A stretch of 64,000 nucleotides of DNA from contig NC_063446.1 in the NCBI RefSeq assembly GCF_020379485.1, forward strand, positions 23,772,610 through 23,836,609, read 5' to 3'. Shown here piece after piece: positions 11,677 through 24,388 of the stretch; position 1 is the first letter of the stretch; each line of letters starts with the position of its first letter. This stretch comes from Brassica napus (taxonomy: Eukaryota; Streptophyta; Magnoliopsida; Brassicales; Brassicaceae). Both the position numbers and the translations under genes were made by a program. The notes under the pieces were generated by a model. It was not told where the DNA came from and ran no database searches. It saw only the letters and a program-made list of their open reading frames with translations.

Positions 11677-13107
11677 CTGACTTTTCTTTACCGTAGCTAC
11701 TCTTTTTTCTTATCTTTTTCATTTTATTTTGTTCTGTATCATTGTTGATAAAACACGCAATACATTTTCTTAATTTTTAATCGTTAAAGTTTGTATTCCT
11801 AAATTCTGTAACGTACGTACATATGAATCAAAGTCAAATCCAGAAAAATAGATCTGTTTTTCTAAAAATAATATATAAAAAAGCTTTATAAAATGAGGTG
11901 CGGTGTGGTGCAGGTAGGTTTCTGAGTTCTTGAAATATAAAAAGGTCTTATTCGATGACAAAGAATATAGCTACATGTAGGATAGATTCAATAAGCGTAT
12001 AGAATATATAGTTTGTTTGTTATTGCTGAGAATAGTATTTGAGGATAATCGTCATTTCAAGAAAAGACAAAAAATAGAAAGAAAAAAACCCTAGTTCCTT
12101 TCTTTCTCGAGTGTCATTTTTCAAGTGGTCAATGGTGGTGCGTTGTGCTAGTTTCTCCAGCTCTGCCTTTTCGTTAGTGCATCAAAGACTCTCTTTTGTT
12201 CTGTTTTATGTCTTAGTGGTCTTAGTTCTAATAAGAGAATCATATTTCTTAAGCGCTTGGGAGTTCGTGTGGTCTTGCGGCAAGTGTGGATGGTGTCTTC
12301 TCTCGTGTCTGCGGTTAGGTTCTTCTCTGTTGTCTCCGGTTAGAAGCCCTCTTCCTTGGAGCGTATGGTGGTTTTCTTGTGGTTATCTTTCGTCCTATTT
12401 TTCATCGGTCGTTCATTTAGATTTCAGTGGGTAAAGTGTCAGTGATGTGAAGTTGTGTTGTCCCTTGATATGCAACCGACAGGTTCTTCCGTATTACTTG
12501 GTAAGGGGCTATGGAGCTTATGCTCAACTGCGTGAGGTATTGGAGTAGTCGATCGCCAAACATGTATCTTCATTGGCTGCTCGGGTTGGAATTTGAGGTT
12601 TCTTTGGCTTCTTTGAGGTGAAACAATGGTAAGTGTGGTGTTTGCTCGTGGTTCCTCCTTCAACCTCAATAATTTAGGCCTGCTAAGCTTTCTCGATCAA
12701 TCATGCGTCTAATGCTGGTTGTTTCGCTTCCCTTGATTGTATGGTTGTTTTTCTCTTGGTGCTTAGCTATCTTGTTCTTTTTAGTTTAAGTTAGTTTGTT
12801 AGGGGTAAGTGTTTGCTCCAGTACTTGTTTTCTGGGTAGTATGTTGTTTCTATGCCAGTTTATGGCTTTGGAAAAAGGTCGTATACTTTTGCTGATTTTG
12901 TGGCTAAATCAGTGTTTGGACTTTTTATCAATCTAATAGACGACAAAAAAAAAATGATAACACTATTGCAGATAATTCCACACAGTTTTTGGTGTTTATG
13001 TACATTATTTGACCGCCACTAGGTCTCCCGTGAGATCACGGCACGTATGAAGTCACATTTGTCAATTTTAATCTAGAAGGACATAATATAATATCGTAAT
13101 CAATGAA
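11677..13107. other. Intergenic, with a possible retroposon 3' end at 12945-12954
   Basis: No intact gene is supported. From about 12060 to 12954 the sequence is GC-richer, pyrimidine/T-rich on the plus strand, and ends in GACG followed by CAAAAAAAAAA, like the poly(A) end of a 5'-truncated non-LTR retroposon. I could not find a matching upstream target duplication, so the start is unknown. A 107-codon frame at 12111-12434 has no recognisable domain. Confidence 0.35.
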
Positions 13108-13112
13108 CACAA

Positions 13113-13488
13113 TCTTATAAGATAAGCATTGAAATGATCATCCACTTCTTTACCAAACTCAAGCACTATGATCATCCACTCCTTTACCAACTCAAGCACT
13201 ATGATCATCTACTCATCAAGCACTATGATCACCCATTCATTTACCAAATTAAGCATCATCTTTGTTATTTTATGTATTGTTGTTCACTATAAATATCATC
13301 ACTCATCTCACTCTTTTGTACACCATAAACAAGAACAAGAGTTTATAATCAAAGAACCATTACATCTTCTTCTTCTTCCTTATAATAAACTCTCTCCCTT
13401 ATACTAGTGTTATTTGCTTCCTACGGGTATTAAATTCCACTCTTATTTAAATTTCTAGATACTATAAATTATAAGTTATTTCATAACA
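13113..13488 (+). repeat. 5' LTR of the Copia element
   Basis: 376 bp, differing from the 3' LTR at roughly seven positions by eye. The U3 part contains a short tandem array of units of the type GATCATCCACTCCTTTACCA and CAAGCACTAT at 13136-13255. A TATA-like CTATAAATA lies near 13288, which would place the transcription start within the LTR. The 79-codon open frame inside it is repeated in the other LTR and is not a host gene. Confidence 0.95.
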
Positions 13489-13554
13489 CGTTATCAGCAC
13501 GATCACTCTGCGATTCGGTAAAATTTATTTGTATCATTTATACCCTGTTATAAT

Positions 13555-13781
13555 GGTCGGTATACCGCCTCTACTGTTATTTATATCATGTTATAATAGC
13601 CGGAATACCGCCTATATTATTTACTAGTAATTTAATTTATTTATTGGTCGGCCGAGGCGCCTTATATCCTGTTTATTATTTATTGGTCGGCCGAGCCGCC
13701 TTATATTCTGTTTATTATTAATTGGTCGGCCGAGCCGCCGTATAATTTATTTATTATTTTGCATTGATCGGCTGAGCCGTC
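13555..13781 (+). repeat. GC-rich palindromic repeats in the Copia 5' leader
   Basis: Six spaced copies of a 15-16 base unit of the type GGTCGGCCGAGCCGCC occur at about 13555, 13598, 13646, 13685, 13724 and 13766, with 39-48 base spacing, embedded in AT-rich DNA directly downstream of the primer-binding site. The core CGGCCG is self-complementary. The first two copies are more diverged (TATACC replacing GCCGAG). Confidence 0.8.
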
Positions 13782-14297
13782 GCATGATTTGTTGTCATAT
13801 AACATAAATATTTCATTATCATAATTTTTCACTTTTATGAAATTTTATAGATTTGATTGATCGTTTAATACGATATTTTCAGACTTATTTTTAGTGCACT
13901 CGATTTTACCCCAACGGTCACAAAGAAAAATTTTCAAAATTTTTCTCTTTTTCAAACGGCTATGAACAGTATTTTCATCTATAAATACAACTCATTCTTC
14001 ACTTCATTCACTCATCCAAAACATTTCATCCCCTCTCAAAATTTTGAAATCGCCATATTTCGGTTTTTCAATCGCAATGAAGATGAGTAGCTTAGCTTTA
14101 ATTTTATGTACGATTTATATTTTTTCGGCTATGTATTTTATTTTTGTTGGAGGAACCACTGATGAATATTTTGGCATTAACATCGCCTTATGTTTGTTTA
14201 CATTATATTTACTTGTTATTGCTTGTATGATTAATGTAAACGGTTTTTAAATTATGAAGTTCATAATAAATGGTTCATTTTAAAATTGCGAAATTCT

Positions 14298-14336
<39 letters not shown>

Positions 14337-14374
14337 TAGTCATTTTAGACGATGATATATATATATATATATAT
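14298..14374. repeat. Poly(A) and (TA)n microsatellite
   Basis: A run of A (about 14298-14314) passes into (TA)n to about 14338, with a second (AT)n block near 14355-14374. It lies within the Copia leader, after a 68-codon hydrophobic frame at 14044-14250 that has no known homology. Confidence 0.9.
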
Positions 14375-15984
14375 CAACGCTTGTCTATATGTAAGAATAA
14401 TAGTTATTTGATGAATTAAATTTTGCTTATTATACTTTAATATGCTTCATGGTTTAATGGTATTAAGGAAACATACTTTATGATTCATGGTCTAACATCA
14501 TAAAAGAAATTATTTGTAATCGGTTAGTTTTGTAGTCGATTAGTCTTTGGTCTAATATCATAAAAGAATTTGGATTATATGTTGATATTTACTAATGTAA
14601 TGGCCATGTTTATATGAGCAAAATTTAAAGTTTTCAGGATTGTGTATTCTCTCGGAAAGATATGTACAAGTTATCAGCCAATTCAGAAACGTGAACAGCT
14701 GAAACTTTCATCGCCGATATACTTCTGTTTATAAGATAAGTATTTTTATGCTTTATATACAAGTTTAACAAACTTGATTAGATAAATCAATTTGCATGAA
14801 GTTGGCAGTGATATAAATTTGTTCATTAAATTGATTGATAGGTTAAACTTTGTTAAAAAGCATGAGAGTAATAATATAGTCTATATAATAATTACTATGA
14901 AAGTTTTATTTATTTTCTGATATAATAAGACACCTTTTTAATACATATTTATATATATTTGAAATATTTTGATTTTATTACCATTTATATTGAGGATTTT
15001 AAGTTTAAAGCTTGACTCTAAAAGATCCATAAGTTTTGGAGAATAATATATATAAAAAGGTATTATCACCTGAAGTGATTACCTAAAGCTCATTTTGTAT
15101 TTTGCATTTAAAGATTACAAGACCTGAAGTCTGTAAATAAAGCCAACTATGTTGGATGTTAAGTTTAAAAGTAAAATTTCTTCAATAAATTTTTTATGAT
15201 GCATATATATTAAAAAATATCTATTGATAAGTCACGTCTAGTTGATTATGATTCATTCTCCTGAAGAGAATATGACATTTATATTTTAGACATTGGTCAA
15301 GAAAATGAACATAAAAGTGGTTTTAGACGTGAGCATAAATGAGGTCAAGGTCCAAAGAGTTTCTTTATAGAACTCATACTCTCACTTAAAGTTGAGAAAA
15401 TAAACATGGTAATAAAGAAAAGAAATTATGAATTCATCTGAAGATGAAAGAAAATTTATTGTGTGTACAATACAAGGTAGTAAAAACTTATAGAATGCTT
15501 AAAAAGAGGATCTATATGATGCTCCAGAAGTGTACATAGTATTACTGCACATAAAAATTCAATTTAAAGTTCTTAAGAATGCAATTTAAAGTTCTTAAGG
15601 TATTGTATTTTTATAAGTATCAAAAGTTAAAAGGATCTACGAAAAATACATAACCCATGTAGGATATGGTGTTGATTAAGAAAATGAGATACATTCGAGA
15701 TTGATAAACCTGTAGTATTATCATCTCGAGGGGAAGAGTTAAAGAATCTCACTTTTTATGATAAGTCAAACATCCAGAAGATTATGTTTACACTAAAACT
15801 AAGATTGATGAATTTTTCTCAAAGTAAATCCATGAGATTTTGAGACACTTATGTTGAGACAATAAGCAAACGAAATGATATATACATTTCAATCAGAAAT
15901 AATTCTCAAAGCAGTATAAGTATTTTTTATCTACAGCCTCTTATATATTGTACTACACAAAGATTAGTATAATGAAGATAAATG

Positions 15985-17720
15985 TATAGTAAACTAGAAG
16001 TTTACATTTGGCATGAATCAGTTAGACCATTTTGGTTCATTAATAATGCGAATATATAGGTCATATGCATAGTCATATAAGAACCCGAAGATTCTTCCGA
16101 ATGATTTGACATATGTTGCTTACCCATAAGATAAAAGGGTAATATGGTTTTCACCAGCCAAAATAAGATATTGGCATAAATAACGAAGATGTTAGTGGAC
16201 TGATCACCCACTATGCATTTTTATAATATTGGTGAATTCACTTCTTAAAGTCTTTAACGACTATAGCACATTCACTGAGATAAGTGCTAAACATTTTGAG
16301 CAACATTGGATCGCATCAAGCCAATAAATATTCACTAGTTCTCCCCATCATTGGTATAGAATCAGAAACCAATCATTTTCATCTAAGAATGTTGGATGTT
16401 GCTCCGCCACAGAGCTTCAAATGAAGATGTGTTTTCAAATGAGGTTGGAAATATATGTTGGATATAAATCTCTATTGACACTTAAGAATCCAGAGCCATC
16501 CCCGAAAACTATAAGTAAGGCTATACATGAATTCTAAAAGTGAGTTAGTACTTCCAACATAAGGGGGAGAAAATAAACAGCTGGAAAAGAAAATAAGTTG
16601 AAATGAATTATCATTGATCCTCGGGCTAAACACAATGTGAAATAGAAGTCCAAAAGATAATTCATTTCAAAACTTACTAAAGCAGTTGCCAGACACGACC
16701 CATATAAATATAGTGATCAAGTCACATATACCAGCTGTAAATGCTCCAATAAGAATAAATGTTCTACAAGAACAATATCAAACTGCTAGTCACGCCTGCA
16801 GCGTGGTAGACAGATTGGTTCCCAAGATAAATCCTCGTAAATGAAAAGGAGCATATATTGATAATGGTCAAAACGAGGCAATATAGTTTTGTATGATCTC
16901 CAGAAGAGAAATTAAACATGACTGACGAAAATTCAGGTACCTGAGACAAATGAAGAGATCTCAATAAGTTATGTCATGTATGAAACAAAATGGAACCGAT
17001 AAGAAAATTGACGTCGATGATATTATACATGCAAAGTAGCAGTTGATATAATAAATGAGAAAGAGGATCATGAAAGAAAGTCTATTGAAAAGTGTACACA
17101 AAGAAATGATTGGCCAAATCAGAAAGATGCAATAGACAAAGATATAAACTTCTTGTGAAATAGAGAAGTATTTGGACCAGTAGTCCATACACTAAAAGGT
17201 GTAAAACAAGTGAGATGTAAATGAACCGTTGCACACAAAGAATGATCAATATGAAATTGATTGTGAAGAGACATAATTTCATATGGTAGATGCAACTAGT
17301 TTCAAGTTCCTTATAGTCTGGTAATAAAGGAAGAACTTGAATAAAACAATCCACTTGAAAAATGTTAATCCCTGAAAGTATAATCCATGAAGGATTGATG
17401 ATATCAAAATCATGTTCCCGGGAACTCTGCATATTCGATCGAATTGAAACAAACTATTTTATGGGATATATGAAATATTATAAGGTTAACAAATGTATCC
17501 ATTTGTATTTATCAAGAGATTATAAATCAATAGAATCATGATTTGAATATAATCAAAACTCCTGAAGAGTTATAGAAAAATTATATTTTGGAAGAAAACT
17601 CTTGACAATACTATATTGTTTTTATGTATTCTAAACTGGAGATCTAAAACTGAGATGTTATCATAAAGATCCTTAAAGTATTTTATTTAAGACGCTCGTA
17701 TATGTTTGGTCCTGAAATAC
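15985..17720 (+). pseudogene. Degenerate Copia pol (GAG-pre-integrase, integrase, reverse transcriptase)
   Basis: Plus-strand frames, joined only by eye and broken by many stops and shifts, retain Copia landmarks in the normal order. An integrase end-like segment RLEIYVGYKS lies near 16440-16480. A block ending in SHIPAVNAPIRINV and QEQYQ lies around 16715-16785. The reverse-transcriptase N-terminal sequence AVDIINEKEDHERKSIEKC with REVFGPVV lies around 17040-17190. Further fragments of the polymerase YLSAIGAL region lie near 17700. Most differences look like C-to-T and G-to-A changes, typical of long methylated elements. Confidence 0.8.
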
Positions 17721-18371
17721 CATACGTAAGAGTGTTATTTAAGAAAATTATTAATCTTTTTCATTACTGAAAGATGTAATTTCATATGAAAAGAAAGAAA
17801 ATCATAATAGTAACTTCTATAGTTACAAATGAATAATTCGTATGTACGAGACGAATTTCTATACGATTATATGTAAGAAATTTGGTTTGAAATCCAAATA
17901 GACCAATAAACTATTGTCTAAGTCAAAAGAGAATTATGGACAAGAAGTCTAAAGGCCCTAGATATCATAATAGAAATGAATAGAGTTTATTCTCTTAAGC
18001 TTAATTCTCTGAAGAGAGTTGATTGGAATGCATATCCTGAAGATATTGTTTCCAGAGAAAGAAATATGATAGTAAGTGTGGTTGTACTCTTTTATCTTAT
18101 CATGGTTTTTTTTTTATCCCATTGGGTTTTTCCATGACAAGGTTTTAACGAGGCAACAAAGAACATACAAAAGATAGACACCCAAAGAGAATGTTACAAT
18201 TTGAGAGATGAAAATCTATCATTGTTCTAAAGGTTCTATGACTACTCATTCGAGGGGGAGCTTACGTAGTTGTACTCTTTTTACTTTTACTACGGTTTTT
18301 CCCATTGGGTTTTCCATGACTAAGTTTTTAACGAGGCACCACGTAATACAAGATGGATGATCAAGGGGTAG

Positions 18372-18747
18372 TGTTATAAGATAAGCATTGAAATGATCAT
18401 CCACTTCTTTACCAAACTCAAGCACTATGATCATCCACTCCTTTACCAACTCAAGCACTATGATCATCTACTCATCAAGCACTATGATCACCCACTCATT
18501 TACCAAATTAAGCACCATCTTTGTTATTTTATGTATTGTTGTTCACTATAAATACCATCACTCATCTCACTCTTTTGTACACCATAAACAAGAACAAGAG
18601 TTTATAATCAAAGAACCATTACATCTTCTTTTTCTTCCTTATAATAAGCTATCTCCCTTATACTAGTGTTATTTGCTTCCTACGGGTATTAAATTCCACT
18701 CTTATTTAAATTTCTAGATACTATAAATTATAAGTTATTTCATAACA
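18372..18747 (+). repeat. 3' LTR of the Copia element
   Basis: 376 bp, starting TGTTATAAG and ending ATAACA, followed by the target duplication CACAA. About 98% identical to the 5' LTR by eye. Confidence 0.95.
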
Positions 18748-18752
18748 CACAA

Positions 18753-21700
18753 CTATTTTTCACATGTTACCTATGCGCAACAATCTTTCTTTACTCTTAA
18801 TCACTATCTTCTTATTTGCCTATACTTAAACACGCAAATATTTTGAGTGCCAAGTAATTAACTCGTGTCAACATAAATTGAAGAGGCAAATATGATCCTA
18901 AAAATAAGAATCGCGCGTCTCCTGGGCTTTGGGTTTGTAAAGTTAGGGCCCAATAATCCTATGTTCTTCCACGGAAAGTCGAGAATTGGAAGGCACGACA
19001 ACCAAGAAGAGCTGCAGTTCGTCCCTTGCTATTGTTGCTAATTTTGTTCAGCTTTTCTTGGGTTGGGCCATATACTGATGCTTTATATAAACAAGCACTC
19101 AAGAAAGTTAAGTTTGGAAAGATAGAGCTAGTACAAGCTCCAAATGGTTAGATGTGGTGCTAACACATTTACTCGTGGATTGAGTTGAAATAAGAATATC
19201 ATCATCGGATAAACTCTCCAAGAAAATTAATTAGAATTTGAAAATAAGAGAGAAAAAAATATAAAAAGATAATTGCCTCTTAGCAGCGGAACTTTCAAGA
19301 AATTAAATACATAATTATATTATTTTAAACATATTAGTACAATGAAGTCTAAAGATTCATTTGGAAAAACTGTCTTATAAGGATGTTTTTAAGAATATAC
19401 AATAAGAATTTGTTAGTTTGATTTAGTTCTATAGTTTCCATACGATGGTTGACATTAGGTTTGGTTTCTTTGGTGTTCAAGAAAAAAAATGTTTGGTATA
19501 GAATGCGTGTTAAATGCTATTCCACCGTTTAGCAGCTTTTTGCAATTTTAGAATTGTAGTTTTGTTGACATGTTCGGAATGCTTTAGTCAATGTCTTGTC
19601 GAACATTTTACACAAACACTTGAACTTTGTGCACCACTCTTCGAGTTATTTATACATAATCCGCTACACTCCCTCCTGAAAAAGTAAAAGTTGGATTTTC
19701 TTACAAAGACACACGTTAGTAAGATTGTTCTGATCAGCTAAAAAGATTGCTGGTCCCTTCGCTTCAGTATTGTATCGAAATAATTTACAAACCAGCTCCT
19801 AACAAATATCTTATGATTTGTATTATTGTATATAGTAAATCAAGTTGCTGAGGATGTTGCCGCATGAGGGGGACACAAGTGAAAGTCTACGATAGACTAC
19901 AAAAGAGAGATGGGTAAATATTAAAACATGGAGCTGTGTATAAATTATTGACTGTGTATAAACAGTAAAAACATGAATGTATGTGTGAGTGAGTATTAAA
20001 CAATGTAGGTGCGCAGTTTTGGAATCTGACTTCCTTCTTTTTTGGACAAAACCAGATGTTTTCAGTCTGCTTCATTTCTTATTAGTTATTAGCAAACCCA
20101 ATAAAGCATTCTCCTCTCACTTCTCATTTCTTGATCCTTGGGATTGACTTTCTTTTTCTCTTGTGGGTTTGACCTAGTAAAATACTATTGAATTTGCTTT
20201 TGGGAAATTTTAGCTAAAGCTACGATGAAACACGAGGCTTTGATTCGTGTGTTTGTGCAGAAGTTGTTTTAGTATTAATATATGGGCTACATTGATAACA
20301 TTGGTCTGAAGATAAAATTAAAATACACTCCATTTTACTTTCATGGATCAGTTTGATGTCTTTGTCTTTTTTTTTTTTAGAGAGATTTTAAGCACGTAAT
20401 TTTCTTTTATGTAAATTATGAATAGCTGGCTGATAGGGTTCTTTCAAATATATCAGATGACCGATCAAGTATAATTTAATAGGTGGAATTTGTAAAAAAA
20501 AAATATATTTCATAAGTAAAAATATATAGGATCCCGTTTTTGGTCTAAATATAGGATCCCGTTATTTACATATTACCAATCAAAATTATATTTTTAAAAT
20601 TTTGTGGTTTTCATCCAGACAAATAAATTTATGAAAATATAGTTGAAGCAATATAGCAACTTTTGTCATCACCTAACTTTCATACTATCGCTCGTTGCCA
20701 ACTAATTTTATGGATTTAACTCTTTTAGGTTGATATTATAGAATATGATTGCTCGACATTTGCTTGTCTCTTGTAAAATTGTTAATAAATCATCTACATT
20801 GTAGCTACGTTCTTGTGAATTTACTCGATATAATACTGAATCACTGTTTTTTTTTTGGACAACATACTGAATCAATGTAAGAGATGAAAAAAAAGAACCA
20901 CAAAAATCACAACCTTATCATAAAAAAGAACGGGGTCATGCGATGTGTAGATATTTTGCTATTTGTCACTTATGCGTATGTATGGGTAGGTGTCCTTGTA
21001 ACCAAGGGTATATATGTACATGGATATAAATTCAAAAGTTGATCGCATTTGTACCTAACCAAATACTACAAACCTTTCTTTAATATGATATATAGACACG
21101 TCGATATATACCATGGAGATGTCATAACTTTGTACTGAAAGTTTTGCGACCCAATTCTGGATATGAAATCCAAAGACTCCAACTGTGGATATACATCTCG
21201 GCTTACCGAGTATCTCTCTCTTAGTTGTCAATATGTTATCAACTAGTAATGTAAATTTATAATAAAATAGAAAATGCATACTTTATCATTAGTTTTTAAT
21301 ACAACTACAGTAAGAGTTTACATCAGACGAACAGTTTTACTCATATCAAGAACAAGTTTTGGGAATTTTGACTTCAGCTCGAATATGCGTTAGTCCAATT
21401 ATGTTAATTCAAGGAAAATTATGTTAATTAATTTCATAGATAAATAAGATAGAGAATCGAAAGCTTGAGAAGTTCACTAAGGTTTATGCATGTGTTACTA
21501 AGGTTTTATCCGTTAAATTTGATTTGATGCGTTATTCGTTTCGATCCGAAAATTCCGAATATCCATAAACTTTCGAAGCAAAAAAATACTAAAAATCAAT
21601 ATCCATTAAAATCGAAGCAAATCACAAATATTAAAATTTTGGGAAGCGGATATCTGCTCTGATCCGGTAATATATAAATACATGTATATCTTGATTATAT

Positions 21701-21919
21701 TTAAAGTTTTAAATGTATAAAATTATATAATAATTATTCTAACATATGATTTGATAAATTCTATTCACATTATTACTTATATAAAAATATTACATAGAAA
21801 AGAAAAGAGAAAAAAATACGACAATTATAACTTTTTCTTAAGTTTTGTGTTATTATAATTGTTAACTAAATTTTTTAAAAATTACAAAATATGTAGATTC
21901 ATTACTTTTTAAAATTTTA
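18753..21919. other. AT-rich intergenic DNA, no gene recognised
   Basis: No open frame above 75 codons and no recognisable protein homology. A 17-base T-rich insert flanked by 14-base direct repeats sits at 20833-20877. From about 21480 the sequence carries repeated GATCCG and GGATATC-type words like those on the far side of the Mutator-like element (25820-26010), suggesting an older repeat into which that element inserted. Confidence 0.5.
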
Positions 21920-22699
21920 TTTTATATAGGGCGATTTACCAAATATGACTCAAAACTTGATTTTGATTGCAAAAGTATACCCAAACTTGAATCAAATGCA
22001 AAAGTAATCCAAAAGCCTTGTGAAATTACAACCAGCCCCTTGTGACCAAACAAAAAAACAGAACTCATTTTTATGAATATATCCTCGCTACGTCTTCTGA
22101 GTCTTGTGAGATTCTGTTTAGTCTTCTGGACGGCGTCCATGGAAGTCGTCTGGTATAGTTGATCCTAAAAATAATTTATAAATTTTGTAAAAAATATTTT
22201 GATAAACGGAAAATTAAAATCATGTAATTATAAACAGTTTTAAGTGATATAAATTAAGATATAATAACATTGAATTGTTTTCAACATAGATGAGTGAAAG
22301 TAGTGAATCATGATATTCTTTGGTCTAGGGTTTGGCAACATATGTTGTAGTATTGTATGTATTCTTAGGGTTAGATTTTGGAAAGCTTAAATGTTTTTTT
22401 GAAAAATTAAATTTATATCTACATGTGATTATTTCTGTGTATAGTAAACACTTTTAAGTTTAATTTGATTTTATGAAGTATTTAGTTAGTTAATTTAGTT
22501 TAAGGGTTATGTTTAGGGTCTTCTAACTCCCACTAAAAATATTTTAGTTTCCCGCTAAAAATATTGAAGTCTTCTGGGCGACTTATAAGTAAGTCGTCTA
22601 GTAAGTCTTCTGATCAAAAATATTTAACCTTATTGGAATTTTTGTCTTCTTATATAAAAAAACATTTACACATTCTCTCTTCTCCTCTCAAATGGCTGC

Positions 22700-23530
22700 A
22701 ACAAAAATGGTATGTTCCTCGTTCTAAAACTCTCAAACCTCTCTTTAATCCCTTTGAACTTATAAACATCAAACTTTATATCAATTTATTGTTTCTGTCT
22801 CATGTCTTTCTTACTAATTTATCTTGTTTTGCAGGTTTTTCATCACATGGTTCTCATCTTCCACTCATTTAAAGGAAGATTTAATAATTTTAGATATGTA
22901 TTTTTGTGTGTTCTATAAAGGTAGATCTATCTAATATTCCACTCATTTTCTCTGTTTTTAAGCCATTTGAACATTTTTGGAGATGCAGGTTTTTCAGATA
23001 TGGATTTGGATATGCAGGTTTTTCAGATCTGAATTTGGATATGCAGGTTTTTCAGATCTGGAAGACTTCTGGGCTAGAGGACTTCCAGATGACTTCCAGC
23101 AAGTCTTCCAGACGACTTCCAGCAAGTCTTCTGACGGAGTCTTCTCCCATGTCTCCTTTCATAGTAGATCTGAACGTTTTGGTAAGTTCTTATGTTGATT
23201 TTTCTTCATTTGGTAACCTCCTGTTGCATAAAATTCATATTTTCATTTTTTTTCCCAAACTAAAACTCTTCAAACTCACTCTAATCTCTTTGACTTGAAA
23301 ACACTAAACTTTATATGAATTTTTCATTTTTGTCTCATGTCTTTCTCACCAATCTATCTTTTTGTTGCACGTTTTAATCAGATGGTTCTCATCTTCCACT
23401 TGTACTTTGTGTGTTCTATAAAAGTATGTCTATCTAATTTTCCACTTATTTTCTCTGTTTTAAGCCATTTGAACGTTTTTTGATACAATATGCAGGTTTT
23501 ACAGATCTAGGTTTGATATACATGTTTTTC
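22700..23530 (+). repeat. Duplicated intron/exon-like module inside the Mutator-like element
   Basis: Sequence at about 22720-23010 recurs at about 23245-23530, with the same order of blocks: a TCTCATGTCTTTCTTACC-like stretch, a pyrimidine tract, ATGGTTCTCATCTTCCACT, GTGTGTTCTATAAA, a GT(A/G) donor-like site, and TTTAAGCCATTTGAAC leading to TATGCAGG. Both copies look like small exons with splice signals, but stops follow quickly and no protein family is recognised. Confidence 0.7.
22983..23070 (+). repeat. Three 29-bp tandem units with splice-acceptor-like cores
   Basis: ATGCAGGTTTTTCAGATCTG-type units begin at 22983, 23012 and 23041, period 29. Each carries TGCAG, resembling a 3' splice site. 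They run directly into the first cluster of GGAAGACTTC/GAAGTCTTC palindromes. Confidence 0.85.
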
Positions 23531-24388
23531 AGATCTGGATCAGACTTTGAAAGACTTATGGGAAGTCTTCTCGGAAGTCTTCTAAAATATAATGCGCTAG
23601 AAGACTTCCAAGAAGTCTTCCAGACGACTTCAAAGAAGTCTTCCGAACGACTTCCAGGAAGTCTTCCAGACGACTTCCAGGAAGTCTTCTGACGGGGTCT
23701 TCTTCCATATCAAGTGAAGTCTAAGCTTGTCTTTGTTAATGAATGATCTATAATAATTTTGTTTGTGGTCTATTTTGTGATTTGCATGTGTACTCCTTTA
23801 GTTGTGACTTTTTTGTAAATTTGAAGAGATATTAATGAAAAAGTTTGGTAAATATGTTCATTTTCGACAACATTATCTTGCCAAAGTTACTTGACATAAT
23901 TGAAGTTATTGATACTACTTCAATAGCAAAACACAATAACACAAAAAAATTAATCAAATTTATTACAACTAAGGGAGAAGAATTCTCAAGAAAACTTAGT
24001 CAAATTCACAAAAGATAAAACATTACATAAGTTCAAAGCTAGAACACTTTCATTAGATATATAAGTAAAGAGTATATCTTATGATCTGAGAAGACACATT
24101 AAACCATGTTACTTGATGTTTTTGAAGTTACTTAATACTTTTGAAAATTAAATAAACATATCTTAAAGTTACTTAACAAATTTACAAAAACTAACGTAGA
24201 AGACTTCCACGGAAGTCTTCTCAATTAGCTAGAAACTTTATTAAGCATGAATGTTGGTAACCTTATAAATATCACCAATTAAGTTATAAATTTCATTCAG
24301 TAGCCCCAATATTGACTAATATACATGAATTAACAAAAAAAATATTAAAAAGTCTTTATAGTTTTAGAGAAAATGAATGTTTATTAAA

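Larger units (their letters stand above)
13113..18747 (+). mobile_element. Ty1/Copia LTR retrotransposon, complete ends, dead coding region
   Basis: Two 376-bp direct repeats (13113-13488 and 18372-18747) enclose a 5.6-kb element. It is flanked by an exact 5-bp target duplication CACAA (13108-13112 and 18748-18752). LTRs end in TG...CA, except that the 5' copy starts TC. Just inside the 5' LTR is a primer-binding-like GTTATCAGCACGA, and a purine tract AAGGGG precedes the 3' LTR. Internal plus-strand translation gives broken but recognisable Copia integrase and reverse transcriptase segments in order, so the orientation is plus. A 3' noncoding block, the variant ATTGGGTTTTTCCATGAC and surroundings, occurs twice (about 18087-18160 and 18265-18345). 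The element cannot encode its own proteins. Confidence 0.95.

Noticed and set aside
12111..12434. 107-codon plus-strand frame as a membrane-protein gene
   Set aside because: Hydrophobicity comes from T-rich codons, there is no homology or conserved start context, and the region looks like a decayed retroposon.
13168..13407. 79-codon frame, repeated at 18427-18666, as a duplicated gene
   Set aside because: Both copies lie wholly within the two LTRs of the Copia element and are its LTR sequence, not a gene.
16002..16211. Minus-strand frames between 16000 and 17430 as genes
   Set aside because: They are the antisense of a degenerate plus-strand Copia pol region, which explains the sequence better.
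22564..23692. Plus-strand frames translating to DDFQEVFQTTSKKSS-type repeats as a protein gene
   Set aside because: The peptide repeats follow directly from the DNA palindrome array, and the frames lack a conserved start, domain or consistent splicing; treated as transposon sequence pending transcript data.
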